From Streptomyces coacervatus (lineage in GTDB: Bacteria > Actinomycetota > Actinomycetes > Streptomycetales > Streptomycetaceae): a stretch of 64,000 nucleotides of DNA. The position numbers were made by a program, and so were the translations under genes. Below the pieces are notes generated by a model. That model ran no database searches. It was not told the origin of the DNA and saw nothing but the letters and a program-made list of their open reading frames with translations. Shown in pieces: positions 43,660 through 51,040 of the stretch; the stretch's first letter is position 1, and each line of letters starts with the position of its first letter. Location: NCBI RefSeq assembly GCF_029223485.1, contig NZ_JARHTP010000012.1, positions 186,001-250,000 of the forward strand. Reading direction: 5' to 3'.

Positions 43660-45063
43660 CTACTGCTGGGCGAGCTCGGCCAGGCGGTGCTTGTCGGGCT
43701 TGCCGTTGCGGTTGAGCGGGAAACTGTCGAGAACCAGGACGCGGTTGGGCTGCTCGAAGGCGGGCAGCAGGCCCGCCAGCACCTCGCGCCAGTGTGCGGC
43801 GTCCCGCCCCTGCTCGTCCTCCACGAAGAACACCAGCTGGGTGCCGCGCCGCTCGTCCGGCAGCGGAACGATCCGCACCGGGCAGTCGGCGGCTTCCGCC
43901 TTCCGTTCGATCACCTCGGGATAGAGGGTGTAGCCGTTGCGGTGCACGGCGAGCTTGCGGCCCAGGACGACCAGGTTGCGGTGCTCGTCGAGATAGCCGA
44001 GGTCGCCGGTCGCCTGCCAGCCGGGCGGCACGGGAGCAACGGTTCCGTCCTCGTCCAGATGGCCCTCCAGGCCGTCGGGGGTGTCGACCTCGATCTCTCC
44101 CGGCTCGCCCGCGCCCAGCGGGAGCCCCGCCTCGTCGACGATCCGTACCTCGATGCCGTCCATGGCCCGGCCGCAGGCGACCGGGTTGTCCAGGGTGGCG
44201 AAGGCGATGTTGCCGAGTTCGGTGCTTCCGTAGCTGTCCAGCAGCGGCAGGCCGAACTCGGCCTGGTAGCGCGCCACCAGCGGAGCGTCCAGCGGGGCGG
44301 CGCCGACGCAGAACATCCGCACCGACTCCAGGTGGCTGCGCAGGGCCGGCTTGCGGGTGACCAGGTTGAGCATGCTGCGGTAGCTCGACGGTGTGGTGTC
44401 GATGACGGTGGTACCGGTCTGCCCGGCCATCCGCAGCGCGTGGTCGAGCCGCCGGTAGGGGGCGATCACCAGTGAGCAGCGGGTCAGCCAGGCGATCAGG
44501 ACCATCGACAGTCCGTACTGGTGCGCGAAGGGCAGCAGCGGCAGCAGTACGTCGTCGGGGCGGTGGCCCACCTGTGCGGCGTTGCGTTCCAGGTTGCGCA
44601 GGAACTTCGCGCCGTTCTTGACGACGCCCTTGGGGGAGCCGGTGGAACCGGATGTCCACATGATGAGTCCGTCGGGCAGCTCGCCCCAGGTCTCGAAGTC
44701 GAGGCTGTCCTCCGTGCCGGCGAGGCCGGCGGAGGGCACCAGCAGCTCGTAGAGATGCACCGGATCGGCCTCGCGGTCGACCGGCGCGTCGTCGTCCACG
44801 AAGACGACCTTCGCACCGGTCCGCAGGGCGATGCGGCGGGTTTCCTCGGCGCGCTCCTGCTGGTCGACCAGCACGATGGAGGCGCCGATGTGCATCAGGG
44901 CGAACAGCACCGACAGATAGGCGGCGGAGTTGCCCGCCTTGAGCATGACACGGTCTCCGGGACCGACTCCGCGGTCCCGGATCACGCTGGCGACGCGCAG
45001 GGCGTCCTGCTCGAAGGCGTCGAAGGTCTGCACCGAGTCGGCGCCAAATATTTTCGCTGTCAT
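43660..45063 (-). CDS. Acyl-CoA ligase (ANL family), probable starter-acid CoA ligase
   Basis: The 467-residue adenylate-forming enzyme has A3 LIMWTSGSTGSPKGVV near 153, A5 DSYGSTELG near 275, the ATP ribose Asp in QATGDLGYLD near 345, the hinge GRKLAVHRNGYTLYPEVIE, and the catalytic Lys in LNRNGKPDK near 455. It activates a carboxylate to an acyl adenylate and then a thioester. In this setting the substrate is predicted to be 4-guanidinobutyrate or 4-aminobutyrate, made by the neighbouring monooxygenase. It is the last gene of the minus-strand operon. Confidence 0.83.
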   Translation of the reverse strand: MTAKIFGADSVQTFDAFEQDALRVASVIRDRGVGPGDRVMLKAGNSAAYLSVLFALMHIGASIVLVDQQERAEETRRIALRTGAKVVFVDDDAPVDREADPVHLYELLVPSAGLAGTEDSLDFETWGELPDGLIMWTSGSTGSPKGVVKNGAKFLRNLERNAAQVGHRPDDVLLPLLPFAHQYGLSMVLIAWLTRCSLVIAPYRRLDHALRMAGQTGTTVIDTTPSSYRSMLNLVTRKPALRSHLESVRMFCVGAAPLDAPLVARYQAEFGLPLLDSYGSTELGNIAFATLDNPVACGRAMDGIEVRIVDEAGLPLGAGEPGEIEVDTPDGLEGHLDEDGTVAPVPPGWQATGDLGYLDEHRNLVVLGRKLAVHRNGYTLYPEVIERKAEAADCPVRIVPLPDERRGTQLVFFVEDEQGRDAAHWREVLAGLLPAFEQPNRVLVLDSFPLNRNGKPDKHRLAELAQQ

Positions 45064-45078
45064 CGTAGGTTCCCTGTC

Positions 45079-45816
45079 CTACTCGGCGTCCATGGTCCTT
45101 GGGTTGCGCGGGTGGTGGGTCGGGGCGAACAGTCGCAGCTCTCCCCCGGGTCCCGGCGGATCCGGCGGGTCGAAGGGCGAGAGGGACATGAGCTGGTCGT
45201 GCACGATGTTGACGACCTCGCGTTTGTGCGATTCCAGGCAGCCGCGGGCCCCGGAGAGCGTCTCCAGGTCGAAGCGGCCGCTGGTGCAGCGCCGCCAGGC
45301 GCGGACCCCCGCCGGAGTGAGGCCCGGATCGCGGTCGGCGGCCAGTGCCACGATGCGGCAGCAGAGCGTCGGGGGGCCCAGCGGTGCATGCACGCACGGC
45401 GCGTTGCTGCCGGAGACGAACAGGGTCTGCAGCAGTGCGGCGCCCTCCCGCTCCAGCCGTTCGGCCACCCGGTAGGCGAGCCGGGCACCCGCGCGGTGCC
45501 CGAAGAACACGAGCCGGGAGCCGGTGAAGCCGGCGAGTGCCTCGAATATCTTGGAGGCCAGTTCCTCGGAGTCGCCGACGGGTTCGGGCCGGTAGGCGCC
45601 CAGGTCGCCCGAGTCGCCGGGGTACTGGATCAGCAGCACCTCGACGGTGGGCAGCAGCAGTTCCGCCAGTCCGAGGTAGCGCCCGGTGGCATGCATGTGG
45701 CCCGGAAAGCAGATGAGTCGGAAACTGCTCGGGGTCTCCGGTTGCAGAATCCTGATGAGCCCGATGTCGTCGGGTGTTTTGTCGTGGCTCATGGAGTGGG
45801 TCATGAAGTGGGTCAT
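45079..45816 (-). CDS. Type II thioesterase homologue lacking the catalytic Ser
   Basis: The fold is that of type II thioesterases (LICFPGHMHATGRYLGLAEL, then VLLIQYPGD, then LVFFGHRAGARLAYRVAERL). The nucleophile elbow normally GHSxG reads GHRAG, so Ser is replaced by Arg. The C-terminal end lacks the GxH(F) histidine motif and is replaced by a Pro-rich tail. The enzyme is thus expected to be inactive as a hydrolase. ATG 45816 overlaps the stop of the rmlB remnant; two further in-frame ATGs come from the 12-bp repeats. Normal members edit stalled PKS chains. Confidence 0.75.
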   Translation of the reverse strand: MTHFMTHSMSHDKTPDDIGLIRILQPETPSSFRLICFPGHMHATGRYLGLAELLLPTVEVLLIQYPGDSGDLGAYRPEPVGDSEELASKIFEALAGFTGSRLVFFGHRAGARLAYRVAERLEREGAALLQTLFVSGSNAPCVHAPLGPPTLCCRIVALAADRDPGLTPAGVRAWRRCTSGRFDLETLSGARGCLESHKREVVNIVHDQLMSLSPFDPPDPPGPGGELRLFAPTHHPRNPRTMDAE

Positions 45817-45824
45817 GAAGTCGG
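45789..45824. repeat. Three tandem 12-bp repeats carrying start codons
   Basis: TCATGGAGTGGG, TCATGAAGTGGG and TCATGAAGTCGG stand in line at 45789-45824. Read on the minus strand each unit gives an ATG, so the thioesterase begins MTHFMTHSMSH with three in-frame starts. The array also contains the stop of the upstream remnant. Confidence 0.85.
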
Positions 45825-46016
45825 CCGCCCCTGCCGGAGCGGGGTCCACACCTTGTGGTTGTTGCGGTACCAGTCGACCGTCTCGGTGATCCCGAGGGCG
45901 AAGTCGACCATCGGCCGGTGGTACGTCAGTTGCGTGCCGCGCACGCCGTTCGCCCGGCGACCCGCGTAGGTGAGTCCGTCGAGGGCGGTGACGGCGCCGG
46001 TGATCAGAAGTCTCAT
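45813..46016 (-). pseudogene. In-frame deletion remnant of dTDP-glucose 4,6-dehydratase (rmlB)
   Basis: The 67-residue frame begins MRLLITG, the start of RmlB, jumps to LDGLTYAGRRAN, which is the region after the first helix, and then ends RPMVDFALGITETVDWYRNN, the C-terminus of RmlB. About 250 residues, including the catalytic TxxxYxxxK, are missing, so it cannot be active. Both ends are still joined by ATGA overlaps: its start to the rmlA stop and its stop to the thioesterase start. This indicates deletion in frame with coupling preserved. Confidence 0.78.
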
Positions 46017-47080
46017 GAACGGATCTGCACTTTGCTGTGGTCGCCGAGGATCAGGCGGTGGGCTTGGGGAACGCGCGGCGCGGGGGTGACCTGGACGTGC
46101 CGTCCGACCATGGACGCCTCGATACGGCGTACGCCGTCGATGGCGGCGCCGGTCAGCACGATGGAGTACTCGATCTCGCTGTCCGCGATGGTGCAGTGGT
46201 CGGCGATCGAGGTGAACGGGCCGATGTAGGAGTCCTCGACGCGGCTGCCCCGTCCGATGATCGCCGGTCCCACGATCCGGGACCGGGCCACTGTGGCACC
46301 GGCTTCCACGACCACCCTGCCAACGAGCTCACTGGCCTCGTCGACCGTGCCGTCGCAACGCGGGTCCAGTCGGTCCAGGACCGAGCGGTTGACCTCCAGC
46401 ATGTCGGCCGCGTTGCCGGTGTCCTTCCAGTAGCCGGTGACCACCGAGGAGCGGACGTCGGTGCCGTGGTCGATCAGCCACTGGATGGCGTCGGTGATCT
46501 CCAGTTCGCCGCGCCCCGAGGGCCGGATCGCGGCGGCCGCGTCGTGGATGGCGGGGGTGAAGAAGTACACCCCGACCAGAGCCAGGTCGCTCTTGGGGAA
46601 CCGCGGCTTCTCCTCGAGCCGGATGACGCGGCCGGCGTCGTCCAGTTCGGCCACGCCGAAGGCCGACGGGTCATCGACCCGGGTGAGCATGATCTGCGCG
46701 CCCGGTCCCGCCTGCCGGAAGTCGGCCAGTTGCGCGCGGATACCGCCGACCAGGAAGTTGTCTCCCAGGTACATCACGAAGTCGTCGTCGCCGAGCCAGT
46801 CGCGGGCGGTGCGCACGGCGTGCGCCAGGCCCAGCGGGCGGTCCTGCGGGAGGTAGGTGACGCGGATGCCGAAGGCCGTGCCGTCGCCGACCGCTGTGCG
46901 GATCTCCTGCGCGGTGTCGCCGACGATGATGCCGACGTCCTTGATGCCGGCCTCGGCAATGTCCTCCAGCACGTAGAAGAGGATCGGTTTGTTGGCGACC
47001 GGGACGAGTTGCTTCGCCGAGGTGTGGGTCAGGGGCCGCAGGCGGGTGCCGGACCCCCCGGCCAGGACGAGCGCCTTCAC
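46013..47080 (-). CDS. rmlA: Glucose-1-phosphate thymidylyltransferase (StrD-like)
   Basis: The 355-residue long form starts at GTG 47080, which overlaps the stop of the decayed rmlD. The nucleotidyltransferase domain is intact: LAGGSGTRLRPLTHTSAKQL, YLGDNFLVGG, EEKPRFPKSDLALVGVYFF. The C-terminal third is a left-handed beta-helix-like tail (GPAIIGRGSRVEDSYIGPFT) as in StrD-type enzymes. It makes dTDP-glucose from glucose-1-phosphate and dTTP, the entry to deoxysugars. With its partners here decayed it may serve nothing or feed enzymes encoded elsewhere. Confidence 0.9.
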   Translation of the reverse strand: MKALVLAGGSGTRLRPLTHTSAKQLVPVANKPILFYVLEDIAEAGIKDVGIIVGDTAQEIRTAVGDGTAFGIRVTYLPQDRPLGLAHAVRTARDWLGDDDFVMYLGDNFLVGGIRAQLADFRQAGPGAQIMLTRVDDPSAFGVAELDDAGRVIRLEEKPRFPKSDLALVGVYFFTPAIHDAAAAIRPSGRGELEITDAIQWLIDHGTDVRSSVVTGYWKDTGNAADMLEVNRSVLDRLDPRCDGTVDEASELVGRVVVEAGATVARSRIVGPAIIGRGSRVEDSYIGPFTSIADHCTIADSEIEYSIVLTGAAIDGVRRIEASMVGRHVQVTPAPRVPQAHRLILGDHSKVQIRS

Positions 47081-47755
47081 TCAGGCCTCCAGGACGGTCG
47101 TGGGCGCCGCGGGGCGCGGCGGGAGGGAGCGCGGGTGACGTATGTGGCCTGGCCGGGCGACTTCGATGGACAGGGGTTCCATGGTTCAGCCGACCCCCGT
47201 CGCCGCGGCGCCGGTGTGCTGTGCCGGGGTTCCGCCCCGTGTGATCGCCCCATGGAGCGCCACCCGCCAGGGGCGCGGGGCGGGCAGGCCGGCCGCCGTA
47301 CAGCGCGCACCAGTTGGTCGTCGCCGATCGGCCGTATCCGCAGCGGGTCGGCGCCCGGCAGCCGGCTCGGTGCGCCCGTGGGCGGTACGGGGCTTCGATA
47401 GTGCGTCCTGGCCGTTCGGCGTGCCCCGGTGCTCGGGGTCGCCGCCGAACACATGGTCGGTGGAGACGTGCAGCAGCCGGGCGGCGGTACTCACGTCGCG
47501 CTCCGCGGCGTCGACGTCCGTCCACGCGGGGCAGTTGACGACCGTGCGCGGACGATGTGTGGCTACGGCTTGCGAGACGGCGCGCCGGTCCGTGATGTCC
47601 AGGTGACGGTGTCCCGGCGTCACCGTCTCGGCGCCCGCCGTCTCCAGCAGCGCCCGCACCACGCGTCCCGGCGTGCCGCCCGCGCCCACCAACAGCCACC
47701 CGAATCCGGCCGGCGACCGCACTGATATGTGCGAAGAATCCTTCGAGGCGATCAC
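47077..47755 (-). pseudogene. Decayed dTDP-4-dehydrorhamnose reductase (rmlD)
   Basis: The first frame from 47755 shows RmlD pieces in order: LLVGAGGTPGRVVRAL (Rossmann start), HLDITDRRAV, TVVNCPAWTDVDAAE and LLHVSTDHVFGG, with about 20 residues missing before the last piece. It then runs through fragments such as TAHGRTE, where RmlD has YGRTKLAGE, and becomes nonsense. A second frame from 47454 carries C-terminal-like fragments (IRPIGDDQLVRAVRRPA) to a stop that still overlaps the rmlA GTG. Two or more indels have destroyed the enzyme. Confidence 0.72.
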
Positions 47756-48004
47756 ACGCCGATGCTACGGGTTATTCGGGTATTTCCATCCCCTCCTTTT
47801 CCCCCTACGCACCCCTAACCCAGCACGCCCACCCCTGACTTGGGACCCGTGCGGGCCACGGGAAAAGAAACCGTGCTACATATGGCGGGCACCTTTGTCA
47901 CGTTCCTTTCCGTCGGCGCACACATCGCGCAGCCAGGCCGCACGCGACCCTCGCGGCAGAACGCCGGTGCGGCGGTGTCGCGTCCAGCTTGATTCACAGG
48001 TTTC
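47756..48004. other. Divergent promoter region between the sugar operon and the exporter
   Basis: The 249 bases hold no gene. An AT-richer patch around 47770-47800 (GGGTTATTCGGGTATTTCC) and a run of CCCC-TT-CCCC are seen, but no promoter match good enough to call. Transcription must leave it in both directions. Confidence 0.4.
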
Positions 48005-49024
48005 ATGAATACAACACGTGCCGCGGATTCCGCCGTCGTCGTCGACGGACTGGTCAAAAAATATCCCGACCGAGAACAATTCGCCGTCCAAGACCTCAGC
48101 TTCAGTGTGAACCACGGAGAGGTCTTCGGATTTCTCGGTCCGAACGGAGCGGGGAAGACCACCACGATCGGCATTCTCACCACCCGGGTGGCTCCCACCG
48201 CGGGGCGCGCCTTCGTGATGGGCGTCGACGTGGTGGCCAAGCCGGCGGTGGCGCGCCAGTCGTTCGCCGTCGTACCGCAACGCAACAACCTCGACCGCTC
48301 ACTGACCATCCGGCAGAATCTCGTCTTCCACGCCGGATACCACGGGCTGCCCCGGTCCGAACGCAACCGGCTGGCGGACGAGAGCCTGGAGTTCGTCGGG
48401 CTGACCGACCACGGCCAGGCGCGCGCCGACGAAGTGTCCGGCGGCCAGGCCCAGCGCGTGATGATCGCCCGGGCGCTGATGCACCGGCCACGGGTGCTCT
48501 TCCTCGACGAGCCCGCCACCGGCCTGGACCCCCAGTCGCAGCTGTTCGTGCACGACCGGGTGGCCGAACTCAGCAGCCGGGGCGTCACCGTGGTCATCAC
48601 CACCCACAACATGGACGAGGCCGAGAAGCTGTGCGACCGGGTGGGCATCGTCGACCACGGCAAGCTCCTCGCCCTCGACACCCCGCAGGCCCTGATGGAG
48701 TCGCTCAGCAACACCTCGGTCTCCGTCACGGTGGCACCGCCGCCGAACGGGGTCGCGGAGGTCCTGGCGCGTCTGAAGCGGATCGAGTCCGTGGCGGGCG
48801 TCGAGGTACTGCACCAGGACGGTGAGGACGAGCTCGAACTCGACCTCGACTTCCGTCCGAAGGACGTACGGCTGAAGGTCTACAGCGACGCCGCCTCCTC
48901 GACGATCCTCCCGACCGTGATCCGCGCCCTCGCCGAAGCCGGCTGCGAGGTCAAGGACATGAGCGTCGGAAACTCCACCCTCGAAGACGTCTTCGTCGAG
49001 CTGACCGGCAGGGAGCTGCGATGA
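48005..49024 (+). CDS. ABC transporter ATPase, DrrA-like exporter subunit
   Basis: The 339-residue ATPase has Walker A GPNGAGKT (45-52), the signature SGGQAQR near 145, Walker B VLFLDEPATGLDP near 163 and the switch His in ITTHNMDEAE. The long C-terminal part after residue 230 is usual for DrrA-type antibiotic exporters. It couples with the permease that begins four bases before its stop (ATGA overlap). A role in self-resistance or export of the polyketide is inferred from the cluster position. Confidence 0.9.
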   Translation: MNTTRAADSAVVVDGLVKKYPDREQFAVQDLSFSVNHGEVFGFLGPNGAGKTTTIGILTTRVAPTAGRAFVMGVDVVAKPAVARQSFAVVPQRNNLDRSLTIRQNLVFHAGYHGLPRSERNRLADESLEFVGLTDHGQARADEVSGGQAQRVMIARALMHRPRVLFLDEPATGLDPQSQLFVHDRVAELSSRGVTVVITTHNMDEAEKLCDRVGIVDHGKLLALDTPQALMESLSNTSVSVTVAPPPNGVAEVLARLKRIESVAGVEVLHQDGEDELELDLDFRPKDVRLKVYSDAASSTILPTVIRALAEAGCEVKDMSVGNSTLEDVFVELTGRELR

Positions 49025-49914
49025 CCACCGCCGCCACATCCGCGCCCACCGACGACACCGCCCCCGAGGCGGACGACACACCGGCCGTCGCCCAGCAGCA
49101 GCCGTCCGCCCGCAGCGGCGGCCGTCACCGGCGCCGGGCCACCCGCTGGCGGACCTTCTGGTTCATCCTGTGGCGGGACATCTTCGTCACCGGCCGCGAG
49201 ATCGCGCCGTTCCTGGGCCAGGTCCTCGTGGAGCCGTTCTTCATCCTCTTCGTCTTCGGCAAGGTGCTCGGCACCCTCGGCTACACCACACCGGGCTTCG
49301 AACAGGTGCTGCTGCCGGGCGTCGTCGCGCTCAACAGCTTCCTGGTGAGCCTGCAGAACACCGCCCTGCCGCTGGCCATCGACTTCTCCTACACCAAGGA
49401 GATCGAGGACCGGCTGCTGGCGCCGATCCCCGTGGTGCTGGTCGCGATCGAGAAGGTGATATTCGGTGCCATGCGTGGGCTGATCGGCTCGCTGGTGATG
49501 ATTCCGATCGGCCTGCTCCTCCTCGACCACGTCTCCTGGCCGCTGCACACCCTGCCGGCCACCCTGGGCATCCTGACGCTGGGCGGTCTCGTCGGCGGCA
49601 CGGTGGGCCTGACGCTGGGCACACTGGCCCCGGCGCGGCACATCAGCATCGTCTTCGCCATGACGCTCACGCCGATCATGTTCACCGGCGCCACCCAGTT
49701 CCCCTGGGGGAGCCTGTCCCACATCCGCTGGTTCCAGATCCTGTGCACCCTCAACCCGCTGACCTACGTCAGCGAGGCGATGCGCGGCCTGCTGCTGCCG
49801 CCCGGCGGACCGCACTCGATTCCGCTGCCCATCTGTATAGGCGCCATCGCCGCCGGATGCCTGGTCTACGGATTCATCGGAATCCGCGGTTTCCACAAGC
49901 GCGCACAGGACTAG
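49021..49914 (+). CDS. ABC-2 type permease, DrrB-like
   Basis: The 297-residue protein has a charged, Ala/Arg-rich N-terminus and then about six membrane helices (VEPFFILFVFGKVLG; LGILTLGGLVGGTVGLTLGT; ISIVFAMTLTPIMFTGATQF). The sequence PLTYVSEAMRGLLLP near 248 is typical of DrrB/NodJ-like permeases. It forms a two-component exporter with the upstream ATPase, sharing an overlapping start codon. Substrate is predicted to be the cluster's product. Confidence 0.88.
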   Translation: MTTAATSAPTDDTAPEADDTPAVAQQQPSARSGGRHRRRATRWRTFWFILWRDIFVTGREIAPFLGQVLVEPFFILFVFGKVLGTLGYTTPGFEQVLLPGVVALNSFLVSLQNTALPLAIDFSYTKEIEDRLLAPIPVVLVAIEKVIFGAMRGLIGSLVMIPIGLLLLDHVSWPLHTLPATLGILTLGGLVGGTVGLTLGTLAPARHISIVFAMTLTPIMFTGATQFPWGSLSHIRWFQILCTLNPLTYVSEAMRGLLLPPGGPHSIPLPICIGAIAAGCLVYGFIGIRGFHKRAQD

Positions 49915-49984
49915 GCCCCGTGCACCCGGCGGGAATCGACGTAATTCAGCACCACCCCGAGCAGCAAAGGGCGTTCACACGACC

Positions 49985-50926
49985 ATGACGACGACATCCA
50001 CGGCGTCCCGTACCGCGATCGTGTTTCCCGGAATGGGACCTTCCGCGTTCGCCGAAGTGGGGAAATTCCTGCTCCTGGACCCCTTCGCACGGGCCCGTCT
50101 CGCCGAGGCCGACCAGGCTCTGGGCACCTCGGTCTTCGACAACTTCAGGGAACAGACGGAGGACTACTCCGAATTCAGCCAGGTGGCCTTTCTGGTCAAC
50201 TCCATGGCTCTGGCCGACCGCGCCGAGGAGACCCTCGGCGTCGTACCGGACATATGCGTGGGCCCGAGTTTCGGGCAGAAGGCGGCGGCGGCCTACGTCG
50301 GCTCGCTGCCGTTCGCGGAGGCGGTCCGGCTCACGGCGGAACTCGCCCGGCTCGAGGAGGACTTCTTCGGCCGGGAGTACACCGACGTGGTCACCCACTC
50401 CTTCGTCCGCACCCCCGAGGAGCGCCTCGCCGAGATCCTCGCCGACTTCGACGAGCGCGGCGTGTGGTACGAGTTCTCCGGCCACCTCGACCGCGGCTTC
50501 ACGATGCTCTCGCTGCGGGAGAACGCGCTGGAGGAGTTGAAGGAGCGGATCAGCAAGGCGGGCGGCTACTCGATGTACAGCATGCGCCCGCCGGTGCACG
50601 CCCCGGCCTTCGCCGCCCTGCGCCGCCGGGCCGAGGAGGAGGTCTTCTCCCGTTACGCGTTCACCGATCCGAAGCTGCCCGTGGTGACCGACCAGGACGG
50701 CACGGTGATCAACTCGGCGGACGAGCTGCGCACCATGATGCTGGACACCTTCGACCGGCCCATCAACTGGCCGGCCGTCGTCACCGCGTTGAAGGACGCG
50801 GGTGTGTCCAGGGTGTGCGTGACCGGTCCGGACAACCTCTTCCACCGCCTGGACTGCACCAAGGACAACTTCGAGGTCGAGGCCGTGGGCCTGCCGAAGC
50901 GCTCGCGGCCCCGCAGGTCCGCCTGA
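49985..50926 (+). CDS. Discrete acyltransferase, probably starter-unit:ACP transferase
   Basis: The 313-residue protein has the FabD/AT fold (IVFPGMGPSAFAEVG start). The nucleophile elbow is GPSFG (Ser95) rather than GHSxG, and His205 (RPPVHAPAF) provides the partner. The Arg that holds the malonyl carboxylate (in ARGRLMQ of ordinary ATs) aligns with Leu in AELARLEE. This makes malonyl-CoA an unlikely substrate and favours a CoA ester made by the ligase, such as a guanidino- or aminobutyryl unit. It is downstream of the exporter on the + strand and ends before the terminator shared with the PKS. Confidence 0.78.
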   Translation: MTTTSTASRTAIVFPGMGPSAFAEVGKFLLLDPFARARLAEADQALGTSVFDNFREQTEDYSEFSQVAFLVNSMALADRAEETLGVVPDICVGPSFGQKAAAAYVGSLPFAEAVRLTAELARLEEDFFGREYTDVVTHSFVRTPEERLAEILADFDERGVWYEFSGHLDRGFTMLSLRENALEELKERISKAGGYSMYSMRPPVHAPAFAALRRRAEEEVFSRYAFTDPKLPVVTDQDGTVINSADELRTMMLDTFDRPINWPAVVTALKDAGVSRVCVTGPDNLFHRLDCTKDNFEVEAVGLPKRSRPRRSA

Positions 50927-50984
50927 TCCGGCGGATCCATCTGATCCGCCTGATCCGACGCCCGGAACACCCCGGACCGAAACC

Positions 50985-51022
50985 AAAGGGCCGGCCCCGC
51001 CTCTCGGCGGGGCCGGCCCTTT
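50985..51022. terminator. Strong bidirectional terminator hairpin
   Basis: AAAGGGCCGGCCCCGCC (50985-51001) and GGCGGGGCCGGCCCTTT (51006-51022) form a perfect 17-bp stem with a TCTC loop between the convergent acyltransferase and PKS genes. The A/T ends provide short U-tracts on both strands. Confidence 0.88.
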
Positions 51023-51040
51023 GCCGTGCGGGGCGCGCCG

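Noticed and set aside
45813..46016. A genuine small protein of 67 residues
   Set aside because: Its pieces match the N-terminus, an internal loop and the C-terminus of RmlB in order, which is better explained by internal deletion.
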